From the NCBI RefSeq assembly GCF_910592395.1, contig NC_088315.1, positions 12,838,501-12,902,500 of the forward strand: DNA of 64,000 bases, in the 5' to 3' direction. Positions 21,701 to 36,400 of the stretch are shown piece after piece. Position 1 is the first letter of the stretch. The number at the start of each line of letters is the position of its first letter. Source of the stretch: Lineus longissimus (lineage: Eukaryota; Nemertea; Pilidiophora; Heteronemertea; Lineidae). The notes beneath the pieces are model-generated. The model was not told where the DNA came from. It saw nothing but the letters and a program-made list of their open reading frames with translations, and ran no database searches. The position numbers were made by a program, and so were the translations under genes.

Positions 21701-24700
21701 ATATCGCTATCGAATGACAACTTATCATCGCAGAATCTCGAAATTGTGCACTCAGTTTGTCGAATCGGTCATCTCGGCCCTGTATAACCAAAATGAGCGT
21801 GATCGGTCGCGACGGGCGCAATCGCCGACCGACTTTCATCGCAGTATTGTAATATCGTTAGTCGAATGACAACTTATAATCGCAGAATCTTGAAATTGTG
21901 GTCTCAGTTTGTTCAATCAGGCATCTCGACTCTGCATAACCAAAATGAGTGTGATCGGTCGCGACAAGTGCCATCGCCGACCGACCATCATTGCCTATAG
22001 TCTTATATCGTTAGTCGAATGACCACTTATCATCGCAGAATCTCGAAACTCTGGTCTCAATTTGTTGAATTGTTCATCTTGGCTCTGTAAAGCCAAAATG
22101 AGCGTGATCGGTCGTGACAAGCGCCATCGCCGACCGACTTTCATCGCCAGTAGTGCAATATCGCTAGTCAAATGACAACTTATCATCACAGAGTCTCGAA
22201 ATTGTGGTCTCAGTTTGTTCAATCGGTCATCTCGACTATGTATAACTAAAATGAGCGGGATCAGTCGCGACGAGCGCCAACACCAACTGACTTTCATCGC
22301 CTGTAGTGTAATATCGCTAGTCGGATGACAACTTATTATCGCAGAATCTCGAAATTGTGCTCTCAGTTTGTTGAATCAGCCATCTTGACTCTTTATAACC
22401 AAAATGAGCGTGATCTGTCACGACGAGCGCCATCGCCAACCGACTTTCATCGCCAGTAGTGCAATATCGCTATCGAATATAACTTATCATCGCAGAATCT
22501 TGAAATTGCCTTTTCAGTTTTACTATCGGTCATCACGACTCTGCATATCCAAAGTGAGCGTGATCGGTCGTGATGAGCACCATCGCCGACGAACTTTCAT
22601 CGCCAGTAGTGCAATATCGCTATCGAATGACAACTTATCATCACAGAATCACGAAATTGTGCTCTCAGTTTGTCGAATTGGTCATCTCGGCCCTGTATAA
22701 CCAAAATGAGCGTGATCGGTCGCGACGAGCGCAATCGCCGACCGACTTTCATCGCAGTATTGTAATATCGCTAGTCGAATGACAACTTATAATCGCAGAA
22801 TCTTGAAATTGTGGTCTCAGTTTGTTCAATCAGGCATCTCGACTCTGCATAACCAAAATGAGTGTGATCGGTCGCGACGAGTGCCATCACCGACCGACCA
22901 TCATTGCCTATAGTCTTATATCGTTAGTCGAATGACCACTTATCATCGCAGAATCTCGAAACTCTGGTCTCAATTTGTTGAATTGTTCATCTTGGCTCTG
23001 TAAAGCCAAAATGAGCGTGATCGGTCGTGACAAGCGCCATCGCCGACCGACTTTCATCGCCAGTAGTGCAATATCGCTAGTCAAATGACAACTTATCATC
23101 ACAGAGTCTCGAAATTGTGGTCTCAGTTTGTTCAATCGGTCATCTCGACTATGTATAACTAAAATGAGCGGGATCAGTCGCGACGAGCGCCATCGCCAAC
23201 TGACTTTCATCGCCTGTAGTGTAATATCGCTAGTCGGATGACAACTTATTATCGCAGAATCTCGAAATTGTGCTCTCAGTTTGTTGAATCAGCCATCTTG
23301 ACTCTGTATAACCAAAATGAGCGTGATCGGTCACGACGAGCGCCATCGCCAACCGACTTTCATCGCCAGTAGTGCAATATCGCTATCGAATATAACTTAT
23401 CATCGCAGAATCTTGAAATTGCCTTTTCAGTTTTACTATCGGTCATCACGACTCTGCATATCCAAAGTGAGCGTGATCGGTTGTGATGAGCACCATCGCC
23501 GACGAACTTTCATCGCCAGTAGTGCAATATCGCTATCGAATGACAACTTATCATCACAGAATCTCGAAATTGTGCTCTCAGTTTGTCGAATTGGACATCT
23601 CGTCCCTGTATAAGCAAAATGAGCGTGATCGGTCGTGACGAGCGCAATCGCCGACCGACTTTCATCGCAGTAGTGTAATATCGCTAGTCGAATGACAACT
23701 TATCATTACAGAGTCTCGAAATTGTGGTCTCAGTTTGTCCAATCGGTCATCTCGACTCTGTATAACCAAAATGAGCGGGATCAGTCGCGACGAGCGCCAT
23801 CGCCAACCGACTTTCATCGCCAGTAGTGTAATATCGCTAGTCGAATGACAACTTATCATCACAGGATCTCGAAATTGCGGTCTTAGTTTGTCCAATCGGT
23901 CATCTCGACTCTGTATAACCAAAATGAGCGTGATCGGTCGCGACGAGCACCATCGCTAACCGACTTCAATCGCCAGTAGTGTAATATCGCCAGTCGGATG
24001 ACAACTTATTATCGCAGAATCTCGAAATTGTGCTCTCAGTTTGTTGAATCAGCCATCTTGACTCTGTATAACCAAAATGAGCGTGATCGGTCGCGACGTT
24101 CGCCATCGCCGACCTACTTTCATCGCCAGTAGTGCAAGATCGCTAGTCGAATGACAACTTATCATCACAGAGTCTCGAAATTGTGGTGTCAGTTTGTCCA
24201 ATCGGTCATCTCGACTCTGTATAACCAAAATGAGTGTGATAGGTTGCAACGAGCACCATCGCCGACGAACTTTCATCGCCAGTAGTGCAATATCGCTATC
24301 GAATGACAACTTATCATCGCAGAATCTCGAAATTGTGCACTCAGTTTGTCGAATCGGTCATCTCGGCCCTGTATAACCAAAATGAGCGTGATCGGTCGCG
24401 ACGGGCGCAATCGCCGACCGACTTTCATCGCAGTATTGTAATATCGTTAGTCGAATGACAACTTATAATCGCAGAATCTTGAAATTGTGGTCTCAGTTTG
24501 TTCAATCAGGCATCTCGACTCTGCATAACCAAAATGAGTGTGATCGGTCGCGACAAGTGCCATCGCCGACCGACCATCATTGCCTATAGTCTTATATCGT
24601 TAGTCGAATGACCACTTATCATCGCAGAATCTCGAAACTCTGGTCTCAATTTGTTGAATTGTTCATCTTGGCTCTGTAAAGCCAAAATGAGCGTGATCGG

Positions 24701-26680
24701 TCGTGACAAGCGCCATCGCCGACCGACTTTCATCGCCAGTAGTGCAATATCGCTAGTCAAATGACAACTTATCATCACAGAGTCTCGAAATTGTGGTCTC
24801 AGTTTGTTCAATCGGTCATCTCGACTATGTATAACTAAAATGAGCGGGATCAGTCGCGACGAGCGCCAACACCAACTGACTTTCATCGCCTGTAGTGTAA
24901 TATCGCTAGTCGGATGACAACTTATTATCGCAGAATCTCGAAATTGTGCTCTCAGTTTGTTGAATCAGCCATCTTGACTCTTTATAACCAAAATGAGCGT
25001 GATCTGTCACGACGAGCGCCATCGCCAACCGACTTTCATCGCCAGTAGTGCAATATCGCTATCGAATATAACTTATCATCGCAGAATCTTGAAATTGCCT
25101 TTTCAGTTTTACTATCGGTCATCACGACTCTGCATATCCAAAGTGAGCGTGATCGGTCGTGATGAGCACCATCGCCGACGAACTTTCATCGCCAGTAGTG
25201 CAATATCGCTATCGAATGACAACTTATCATCACAGAATCACGAAATTGTGCTCTCAGTTTGTCGAATTGGTCATCTCGGCCCTGTATAACCAAAATGAGC
25301 GTGATCGGTCGCGACGAGCGCAATCGCCGACCGACTTTCATCGCAGTATTGTAATATCGCTAGTCGAATGACAACTTATAATCGCAGAATCTTGAAATTG
25401 TGGTCTCAGTTTGTTCAATCAGGCATCTCGACTCTGCATAACCAAAATGAGTGTGATCGGTCGCGACGAGTGCCATCACCGACCGACCATCATTGCCTAT
25501 AGTCTTATATCGTTAGTCGAATGACCACTTATCATCGCAGAATCTCGAAACTCTGGTCTCAATTTGTTGAATTGTTCATCTTGGCTCTGTAAAGCCAAAA
25601 TGAGCGTGATCGGTCGTGACAAGCGCCATCGCCGACCGACTTTCATCGCCAGTAGTGCAATATCGCTAGTCAAATGACAACTTATCATCACAGAGTCTCG
25701 AAATTGTGGTCTCAGTTTGTTCAATCGGTCATCTCGACTATGTATAACTAAAATGAGCGGGATCAGTCGCGACGAGCGCCATCGCCAACTGACTTTCATC
25801 GCCTGTAGTGTAATATCGCTAGTCGGATGACAACTTATTATCGCAGAATCTCGAAATTGTGCTCTCAGTTTGTTGAATCAGCCATCTTGACTCTTTATAA
25901 CCAAAATGAGCGTGATCGGTCACGACGAGCGCCATCGCCAACCGACTTTCATCGCCAGTAGTGCAATATCGCTATCGAATATAACTTATCATCGCAGAAT
26001 CTTGAAATTGCCTTTTCAGTTTTACTATCGGTCATCACGACTCTGCATATCCAAAGTGAGCGTGATCGGTTGTGATGAGCACCATCGCCGACGAACTTTC
26101 ATCGCCAGTAGTGCAATATCGCTATCGAATGACAACTTATCATCACAGAATCTCGAAATTGTGCTCTCAGTTTGTCGAATTGGACATCTCGTCCCTGTAT
26201 AAGCAAAATGAGCGTGATCGGTCGTGACGAGCGCAATCGCCGACCGACTTTCATCGCAGTAGTGTAATATCGCTAGTCGAATGACAACTTATCATTACAG
26301 AGTCTCGAAATTGTGGTCTCAGTTTGTCCAATCGGTCATCTCGACTCTGTATAACCAAAATGAGCGGGATCAGTCGCGACGAGCGCCATCGCCAACCGAC
26401 TTTCATCGCCAGTAGTGTAATATCGCTAGTCGAATGACAACTTATCATCACAGGATCTCGAAATTGCGCTCTTAGTTTGTCCAATCGGTCATCACGACTC
26501 TGTATAACCAAAATGAGCGTGATCGGTCGCGACGAGCACCATCGCCAACCGACTTTCATCGCCAATAGTGTAATATCGCCAGTCGGATGACAACTTATTA
26601 TCGCAGAATCTCGAAATTGTGCTCTCAGTTTGTTGAATCAGCCATCTTGACTCTGTATAACCAAAATGAGCGTGATCGGT
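15745..26680 (+). repeat. HOR block A: 2589-bp, 17-monomer unit, about 4.2 copies
   Basis: Copies run at about 15745-18333, 18334-20922, 20923-23511, 23512-26100 and a partial copy to about 26680. Marker segments recur at offsets of 2585, 2593 and 2589 bp (for example 16282, 18867, 21460, 24049), and 17730, 20319, 22908 and 25497 are each exactly 2589 apart. 2589/17 is 152.3, so the unit is a 17-mer. A 913-bp (6-monomer) sub-repeat links 16817 with 17730 inside each copy. Copies are nearly identical by eye. Copy 2 has a 4-bp deletion near 18553 and four single-base insertions between 19539 and 20150. Left and right limits are where the 2589-bp match breaks down and are good to tens of bases. 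Confidence 0.92.
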
Positions 26681-27700
26681 CGCTACAAGCACCATCGCCG
26701 ACCGACTTTCATCGCCAGTAGTGCAATATCGCTAGTCGAATGACAACTTATCATCACAGAGTCTCGAAATTGTGGTGTCAGTTTGTCCAATCGGTCATCT
26801 CGACTCTGTATAACCAAAATGAGCGTGATCGGTTGCGACGAGCACCATCGCCGACCAACTTTCATTGCCAGTAGTGTAATATCGCTATCGAATGACAACG
26901 TATCATCGCAGAATCTTGAAATTGTGGTCTCAGTTTGTCGAATTCGTCATTTCGGCCACGTATAACCACAATAAACATGATCGGTCGCAACGAGCGCCAT
27001 CGCCGACCGACTTTCATCGCCAGTAGTGCAATATCGCTATCGAATGCAACTCATCATTGCAGAATCTCGAAATTGTGCTCTCAGTTTGTCGAATTTGGTC
27101 ATTTTGGCTCTGTAAAACTAAAATGAGTGTGATCAGTCGCTACGAGCGCCATCGCCAACTGACTTTCATCGCCAGTAGTGCAATATCGCTATTGAATGAC
27201 AACTTATCATCGCAGAATCTCGAAATTGTGTTCTCTGTTTGTTCAATCGGGCATCTCGACTCTGTATAACCAAAATGAGCGTGATCGATCGCGACGAGCG
27301 CCATCGCCGACCAACCATCATTGCCAGTAGTCTTATATCGTTAGTCGAATGACCACTTATCATCGCAGAATCTCGAAATGGCGGTCTCAGTTTCTCAAAT
27401 CGGGCAACTCGACTCTTTAAGCAAAATGAGCGTGATTGGTCGCGACGAGCGCCATCGCCAAACGACTTTCATCGCCAGTAGTGTAATATCGCTAGTCGGA
27501 TGACAACTTATTATCGCAGAATCTCGAAATTGTGCTCTCAGTTTGTTGAATCAGCCATCTTGACTCTGTATAACCAAAATGAGCGTGATTGGTCGCGACG
27601 AGCGCCATCGCCAACCGACTTTCATCGCCAGTAGTGTAATATCGCTATCGAATGACAACTTATCATGGCCGAATCTCGAAATTGTGCACTCAGTTTGTCG
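26680..27700 (+). repeat. Mosaic satellite between HOR blocks A and B
   Basis: Monomers of mixed subtype join the two regular blocks. One unit has GCATGATCGGTCGCAACG-type variants and another an ATCATGGCCGAATCTCG variant near 27662 that I did not see elsewhere. No insertion of foreign DNA. Confidence 0.7.
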
Positions 27701-30700
27701 AATCGGTCATCTCGGCCCTGTATAACCAAAATGAGCGTGATCGGTCGCGACGAGCGCAATCGCCGACCGACTTTCATCGCAGTATTGTAATATCGCTAGT
27801 CGAATGACAACTTATAATCGCAGAATCTTGAAATTGTGGTCTCAGTTTGTTCAATCAGGCATCTCGACTCTGCATAACCAAAATGAGTGTGATCGGTCGC
27901 GACGAGTGCCATCGCCGACCGACCATCATTGCCTATAGTCTTATATCGTTAGTCGAATGACCACTTATCATCGCAGAATCTCGAAACTCTGGTCTCAATT
28001 TGTTGAATTGTTCATCTTGGCTCTGTAAAGCTCAAATGAGCGTGATCGGTCGTGACAAGCGCCATCGCCGACCGACTTTCATCGCCAGTAGTGCAATATC
28101 GCTATCGAATGACAACTTATCATCGCAGAATCTTGAAATTGTGGTCTCAGTTTGTCGAATTCGTCATTTCGGCCCCGTATAACCATAATGAACAAGATCG
28201 GTCGCGACGAGCGCCATCGCCGACCGACTTTCATCGCCAGTAGTGCAATATCGCTATCGAATGACAACTTATCATCGCAGAATCTTGAAATTGTGGTCTC
28301 AGTTTGTCGAATTTGGTCATTTTGGCTCGGTAAAACTAAAATGAGTGTGATCAGTCGCGACGAGCGCCATCGCTGACCGACTTTCATCGCCAGTAGTGTA
28401 ATATCGCTAGTCGAATGACAACTAATCATTGCAGAATCTCGAAATTGTGCTCTCAGTTTGTCGAATTAGCCATCTTCACCCTGTATAACCAAAATGAGCG
28501 TGATCGGTCGTGACAAGGGCCATCGCCAACTGACTTTCATCGCCAGTAGTGCAATATCGCTATTGAATGACAACTTATCATCGCAGAATCTCTGCATATC
28601 CAAAGTGAGCGTGATCGGTCGTGATGAGCACCATCGCCGACGAACTTTCATCGCCAGTAGTGCAATATCGCTATCGAATGACAACTTATCATCACAGAAT
28701 CACGAAATTGTGCTCTCAGTTTGTCGAATTGGTCATCTCGGCCCTGTATAACCAAAATGAGCGTGATCGGTCGCGACGAGCGCAATCGCCGACCGACTTT
28801 CATCGCAGTATTGTAATATCGCTAGTCGAATGACAACTTATAATCGCAGAATCTTGAAATTGTGGTCTCAGTTTGTTCAATCAGGCATCTCGACTCTGCA
28901 TAACCAAAATGAGTGTGATCGGTCGCGACGAGTGCCATCACCGACCGACCATCATTGCCTATAGTCTTATATCGTTAGTCGAATGACCACTTATCATCGC
29001 AGAATCTCGAAACTCTGGTCTCAATTTGTTGAATTGTTCATCTTGGCTCTGTAAAGCCAAAATGAGCGTGATCGGTCGTGACAAGCGCCATCGCCGACCG
29101 ACTTTCATCGCCAGTAGTGCAATATCGCTAGTCAAATGACAACTTATCATCACAGAGTCTCGAAATTGTGGTCTCAGTTTGTTCAATCGGTCATCTCGAC
29201 TATGTATAACTAAAATGAGCGGGATCAGTCGCGACGAGCGCCATCGCCAACTGACTTTCATCGCCTGTAGTGTAATATCGCTAGTCGGATGACAACTTAT
29301 TATCGCAGAATCTCGAAATTGTGCTCTCAGTTTGTTGAATCAGCCATCTTGACTCTTTATAACCAAAATGAGCGTGATCGGTCACGACGAGCGCCATCGC
29401 CAACCGACTTTCATCGCCAGTAGTGCAATATCGCTATCGAATATAACTTATCATCGCAAAATCTTGAAATTGCCTTTTCAGTTTTACTATCGGTCATCAC
29501 GACTCTGCATATCCAAAGTGAGCGTGATCGGTTGTGATGAGCACCATCGCCGACGAACTTTCATCGCCAGTAGTGCAATATCGCTATCGAATGACAACTT
29601 ATCACCACAGAATCTCGAAATTGTGCTCTCAGTTTGTCGAATTGGACATCTCGTCCCTGTATAAGCAAAATGAGCGTGATCGGTCGTGACAAGGGCCATC
29701 GCCAACTGACTTTCATCGCCAGTAGTGCAATATCGCTATTGAATGACAACTTATCATCGCAGAATCTCTGCATATCCAAAGTGAGCGTGATCGGTCGTGA
29801 TGAGCACCATCGCCGACGAACTTTCATCGCCAGTAGTGCAATATCGCTATCGAATGACAACTTATCATCACAGAATCACGAAATTGTGCTCTCAGTTTGT
29901 CGAATTGGTCATCTCGGCCCTGTATAACCAAAATGAGCGTGATCGGTCGCGACGAGCGCAATCGCCGACCGACTTTCATCGCAGTATTGTAATATCGCTA
30001 GTCGAATGACAACTTATAATCGCAGAATCTTGAAATTGTGGTCTCAGTTTGTTCAATCAGGCATCTCGACTCTGCATAACCAAAATGAGTGTGATCGGTC
30101 GCGACGAGTGCCATCGCCGACCGACCATCATTGCCTATAGTCTTATATCGTTAGTCGAATGACCACTTATCATCGCAGAATCTCGAAACTCTGGTCTCAA
30201 TTTGTTGAATTGTTCATCTTGGCTCTGTAAAGCTCAAATGAGCGTGATCGGTCGTGACAAGCGCCATCGCCGACCGACTTTCATCGCCAGTAGTGCAATA
30301 TCGCTATCGAATGACAACTTATCATCGCAGAATCTTGAAATTGTGGTCTCAGTTTGTCGAATTCGTCATTTCGGCCCCGTATAACCATAATGAACAAGAT
30401 CGGTCGCGACGAGCGCCATCGCCGACCGACTTTCATCGCCAGTAGTGCAATATCGCTATCGAATGACAACTTATCATCGCAGAATCTTGAAATTGTGGTC
30501 TCAGTTTGTCGAATTTGGTCATTTTGGCTCGGTAAAACTAAAATGAGTGTGATCAGTCGCGACGAGCGCCATCGCTGACCGACTTTCATCGCCAGTAGTG
30601 TAATATCGCTAGTCGAATGACAACTAATCATTGCAGAATCTCGAAATTGTGCTCTCAGTTTGTCGAATTAGCCATCTTCACCCTGTATAACCAAAATGAG

Positions 30701-31890
30701 CGTGATCGGTCGTGACAAGGGCCATCGCCAACTGACTTTCATCGCCAGTAGTGCAATATCGCTATTGAATGACAACTTATCATCGCAGAATCTCTGCATA
30801 TCCAAAGTGAGCGTGATCGGTCGTGATGAGCACCATCGCCGACGAACTTTCATCGCCAGTAGTGCAATATCGCTATCGAATGACAACTTATCATCACAGA
30901 ATCACGAAATTGTGCTCTCAGTTTGTCGAATTGGTCATCTCGGCCCTGTATAACCAAAATGAGCGTGATCGGTCGCGACGAGCGCAATCGCCGACCGACT
31001 TTCATCGCAGTATTGTAATATCGCTAGTCGAATGACAACTTATAATCGCAGAATCTTGAAATTGTGGTCTCAGTTTGTTCAATCAGGCATCTCGACTCTG
31101 CATAACCAAAATGAGTGTGATCGGTCGCGACGAGTGCCATCACCGACCGACCATCATTGCCTATAGTCTTATATCGTTAGTCGAATGACCACTTATCATC
31201 GCAGAATCTCGAAACTCTGGTCTCAATTTGTTGAATTGTTCATCTTGGCTCTGTAAAGCCAAAATGAGCGTGATCGGTCGTGACAAGCGCCATCGCCGAC
31301 CGACTTTCATCGCCAGTAGTGCAATATCGCTAGTCAAATGACAACTTATCATCACAGAGTCTCGAAATTGTGGTCTCAGTTTGTTCAATCGGTCATCTCG
31401 ACTATGTATAACTAAAATGAGCGGGATCAGTCGCGACGAGCGCCATCGCCAACTGACTTTCATCGCCTGTAGTGTAATATCGCTAGTCGGATGACAACTT
31501 ATTATCGCAGAATCTCGAAATTGTGCTCTCAGTTTGTTGAATCAGCCATCTTGACTCTTTATAACCAAAATGAGCGTGATCGGTCACGACGAGCGCCATC
31601 GCCAACCGACTTTCATCGCCAGTAGTGCAATATCGCTATCGAATATAACTTATCATCGCAAAATCTTGAAATTGCCTTTTCAGTTTTACTATCGGTCATC
31701 ACGACTCTGCATATCCAAAGTGAGCGTGATCGGTTGTGATGAGCACCATCGCCGACGAACTTTCATCGCCAGTAGTGCAATATCGCTATCGAATGACAAC
31801 TTATCACCACAGAATCTCGAAATTGTGCTCTCAGTTTGTCGAATTGGACATCTCGTCCCTGTATAAGCAAAATGAGCGTGATCGGTCGTG
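27700..31890 (+). repeat. HOR block B: 2202-bp unit, about 1.9 copies, with truncated monomers
   Basis: Segments at 28000, 28079, 28494, 28959 and 29368 recur at 30202, 30281, 30696, 31161 and 31570, all at 2202 bp. The unit holds 15 repeats: 13 full monomers and two truncated 111-bp ones. The truncated form has the junction GCAGAATCTCTGCATATCC, joining two monomer types; it occurs near 28590, 29767 and 30793, at offsets of 1176 and 1026 bp. The second copy diverges after about 31890. Confidence 0.9.
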
Positions 31891-33400
31891 ACGAGCGCAA
31901 TTGCCGACTGACTTTCATCGCAGTAGTGTAATATCGCTAGTCGAATGACAACTTATCATCACAGGATCTCGAAATTGCACTCTTAGTTTGTCCAATCGGT
32001 CATCACGACTCTGTATAATCAAAATGAGCGTGATCGGTCGCGACGAGCACCATCGCCAACCGACTTTCATCGCCAATAGTGTAATATCGCCAGTCGGATG
32101 ACAACTTATTATCGCAGAATCTCGAAATTGTGCTCTCAGTTTGTTGAATCAGCCATCTTGACTCTGTATAACCAAAATGAGCGTGATCGGTCGCGACGTT
32201 CGCCATCGCCGACCGACTTTCATCGCCAGTAGTGCAATATCGCTAGTCGAATGACAACTTATCATCACAGAGTCTCGAAATTGTGGTGTCAGTTTGTCCA
32301 ATCGGTCATCTCGACTCTGTATAACCAAAATGAGCGTGATCGGTTGCGACGAGCACCATCGCCGACCAACTTTCATTGCCAGTAGTGTAATATCGCTATC
32401 GAATGACAACTTATCATCGCAGAATCTTGAAATTGTGGTCTCAGTTTGTCGAATTCGTCATTTCGGCCACGTATAACCACAATAAACATGATCAGTCGCA
32501 ACGAGCGCCATCGCCGACCGACTTTCATCGCCAGTAGTGCAATATCGCTATCGAATGCAACTCATCATTGCAGAATCTCGAAATTGTGCTCTCAGTTTGT
32601 CGAATTTGGTCATTTTGGCTCTGTAAAACTAAAATGAGTGTGATCAGTCGCTACGAGCGCCATCGCCAACTGACTTTCATCGCCAGTAGTGCAATATCGC
32701 TATTGAATGACAACTTATCATCGCAGAATCTCGAAATTGTGCACTCAGTTTGTCGAATCGGTCATCTCGGCCCTGTATAACCAAAATGAGCGTGATCGGT
32801 CGCGACGAGCGCAATCGCCGACCGACTTTCATCGCAGTATTGTAATATCGCTAGTCGAATGACAACTTATAATCGCAGAATCTTGAAATTGTGGTCTCAG
32901 TTTGTTCAATCAGGCATCTCGACTCTGCATAACCAAAATGAGTGTGATCGGTCGCGACGAGTGCCATCGCCGACCGACCATCATTGCCTATAGTCTTATA
33001 TCGTTAGTCGAATGACCACTTATCATCGCAGAATCTCGAAACTCTGGTCTCAATTTGTTGAATTGTTCATCTTGGCTCTGTAAAGCCAAAATGAGCGTGA
33101 TCGGTCGTGACAAGCGCTATCGCCGACCGACTTTCATCGCCAGTAGTGCAATATCGCTAGTCAAATGACAACTTATCATCACAGAGTCTCGAAATTGTGG
33201 TCTCAGTTTGTTCAATCGGTCATCTCGACTATGTATAACTAAAATGAGTGGGATTAGTCGCGACGAGCGCCATCGCCAACTGACTTTCATCGCCTGTAGT
33301 GTAATATCGCTAATCGGATGACAACTTATTATCGCAGAATCTCGAAATTGTGCTCTCAGTTTGTTGAATCAGCCATCTTGACTCTTTATAACCAAAATGA
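31890..33400 (+). repeat. Mosaic satellite between HOR blocks B and C
   Basis: About ten monomers of mixed subtype. Part of it (about 32.0-32.7 kb) is close to 26.5-27.2 kb and 38.5-39.2 kb, so the same short run of monomer types is reused in three places. Confidence 0.7.
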
Positions 33401-36400
33401 GCGTGATCGGTCACGACGAGCGCCATCGCTAACCGACTTTCATCGCCAGTAGTGCAATATCGGTATCGAATATAACTTATCATCGCAGAATCTTGAAATT
33501 GCCTTTTCAGTTTTACTATCGGTCATCACGACTTTCCATATCCAAAGTGAGCGTGATCGGTCGTGATGAGCACCATCACCGACGAACTTTCATCGCCAGT
33601 AGTGCAATATCGCTATCGAATGACAACTTATCATCACAGAATCTCGAAATTGTACTCTCAGTTTGTCGAATTGGTCATCCCGGCCCTGTATAAGCAAAAT
33701 GAGCATGATCGGTCGCGACGAGCGCCATCGTCGACCGACTTTCATCGCAGTAGTGTAATATCGCTAGTTGAATGACAACTTATCATCGCAGAATCACGAA
33801 ATTGTGCACTCAGTTTGTGGAATCGGTCATCTCGGCCCTGTATAACCAAAATGAGCGTGATCGGTCGCGACGATCGCCATCGCCAACCGACTTTCATCAC
33901 CAGTAGTGTAATATCGCTAGTCGAATGACAACTCATCATCACAGAATCTCGAAATTGCGGTCTCAGTTTGTCCAATCGGTCATCACGACTCTGTATAACC
34001 AAAATGAGCGTGATCGGTCGCGACGAGCACCATCGCCGACCAACTTTCATTGCCAGTAGTGTAATATCGCTATCGAAAGACAGCTTATCATCGCAGAATC
34101 TTGAAATTGTGGTCTCAGTTTGTCGAATTCGTCATTTCGGCCCCGTATAACCATAATGAACAAGATCGGTCGCGACGAGCGCCATCGCCGACCGACTTTC
34201 ATCGCCAGTAGTGCAATATCGCTATCGAATGACAACTTATCATCGCAGAATCTTGAAGTTGTGGTCTCAGTTTGTCGAATTTGGACATTTTGGCTCGGTA
34301 AAACTAAAATGAGTGTGATCAGTCGCGACGAGCGCCATCGCCGACCGACTTTCATCGCCAGTAGTGTAATATCGCTAGTCGAATGACAACTAATCATTGC
34401 AGAATCTCGAAATTGTGCTCTCAGTTTGTCGAATTAGCCATCTTCACCCTGTATAACCAAAATGAGCGTGATCGGTCGTGACAAGCGCCATCGCCAACTG
34501 ACTTTCATCGCCAGTAGTGCAATATCGCTATTGAATGACAACTTATCATCGCAGAATCTCGAAATTGTGTTCTCTGTTTGTTCAATCGGGCATCTCGACT
34601 CTGTATAACCAAAATGAGCGTGATCGGTCGCGACGAGCGCCATCGCTGACCGACCATCAATGCCAGTAGTCTTATATCGTTAGTCGAATGACCACTTATC
34701 ATCGCAGAATCTCGAAATGGCGGTCTCAGTTTCTCCAATCGGGCATCTCGACTCTTTAAGCAAAATGAGCGTGATTGGTCGCGACGAGCGCCATCGCCAA
34801 CCGACTTTCATTGCCAGTAGTGTAATATCGCTAGTCGGATGACAACTTATTATCGCAGCATCTCGAAATTGTGCTCTCAGTTTGTTGAATCTGCCATCTT
34901 GACTCTGTATAACCAAAATGAGCGTGATCGGTCACGACGAGCGCCATCGCCAACCGACTTTCATCGCAAGTAGTGCAATATCGCTATCGAATATAACTTA
35001 TCATCGCAGAATCTTGAAATTGCCTTTTCAGTTTTACCATCGGTCATCACGACTCTGCATATCTAAAGTGAGCGTGATCGGTCGTGATGAGCACCATCGC
35101 CGACGAACTTTCATCGCCAGTAGTGCAATATCGCTATCGAATGACAACTTATCATCACAGAATCACTAAATTGTACTCTCAGTTTGTCGAATTGGTCATC
35201 CCGGCCCTGTATAAGCAAAATGAGCATGATCGGTCGCGACGAGCGCCATCGTCGACCGACTTTCATCGCAGTAGTGTAATATTGCTAGTTGAATGACAAC
35301 TTATCATCGCAGAATCACGAAATTGTGCTCTCAGTTTGTGGAATCGGTCATCTCGGCCCTGTATAACCAAAATGAGCGTGATCGGTCGCGACGATCGCCA
35401 TCGCCAACCGACTTTCATCGCCAGTAGTGCATTATCGCCAGTCGAATGACAACTTATCATGACAGAGTCTCGAAATTGTGGTGTCAGTTTGTCCAATCGG
35501 TCATCTCGACTCTGTATAACCAAAATGAGCGGGATCAGTCGCGACGAGCGCTATCGCCAACCGACTTTCATCGCCAGTAGTGTAATATCGCTAGTCGAAT
35601 GACAACTCATCATCACAGAATCTCGAAATTGCGGTCTCAGTTTGTCCAATCGGTCATCTCGACTCTGTATAACCAAAATGAGCGTGATCGGTCGCGACGA
35701 GCACCATCGCCGACCAACTTTCATTGCCAGTAGTGTAATATCGCTATCGAATGACAGCTTATCATCGCAGAATCTTGAAATTGTGGTCTCAGTTTGTCGA
35801 ATTCGTCATTTCGGCCCCGTATAACCATAATGAACAAGATCGGTCGCGACGAGCGCCATCGCCGACCGACTTTCATCGCCAGTAGTGCAATATCGCTATC
35901 GAATGACAACTTATCATCGCAGAATCTTGAAGTTGTGGTCTCAGTTTGTCGAATTTGGTCATTTTGGCTCGGTAAAACTAAAATGAGTGTGATCAGTCGC
36001 GACGAGCGCCATCGCCGACCGACTTTCATCGCCAGTAGTGTAATATCGCTAGTCGAATGACAACTAATCATTGCAGAATCTCGAAATTGTGCTCTCAGTT
36101 TGTCGAATTAGCCATCTTCACCCTGTATAACCAAAATGAGCGTGATCGGTCGTGACAAGCGCCATCGCCAACTGACTTTCATCGCCAGTAGTGCAATATC
36201 GCTATTGAATGACAACTTATCATCGCAGAATCTCGAAATTGTGTTCTCTGTTTGTTCAATCGGGCATCTCGACTCTGTATAACCAAAATGAGCGTGATCG
36301 GTCGCGACGAGCGCCATCGCTGACCGACCATCAATGCCAGTAGTCTTATATCGTTAGTCGAATGACCACTTATCATCGCAGAATCTCGAAATGGCGGTCT

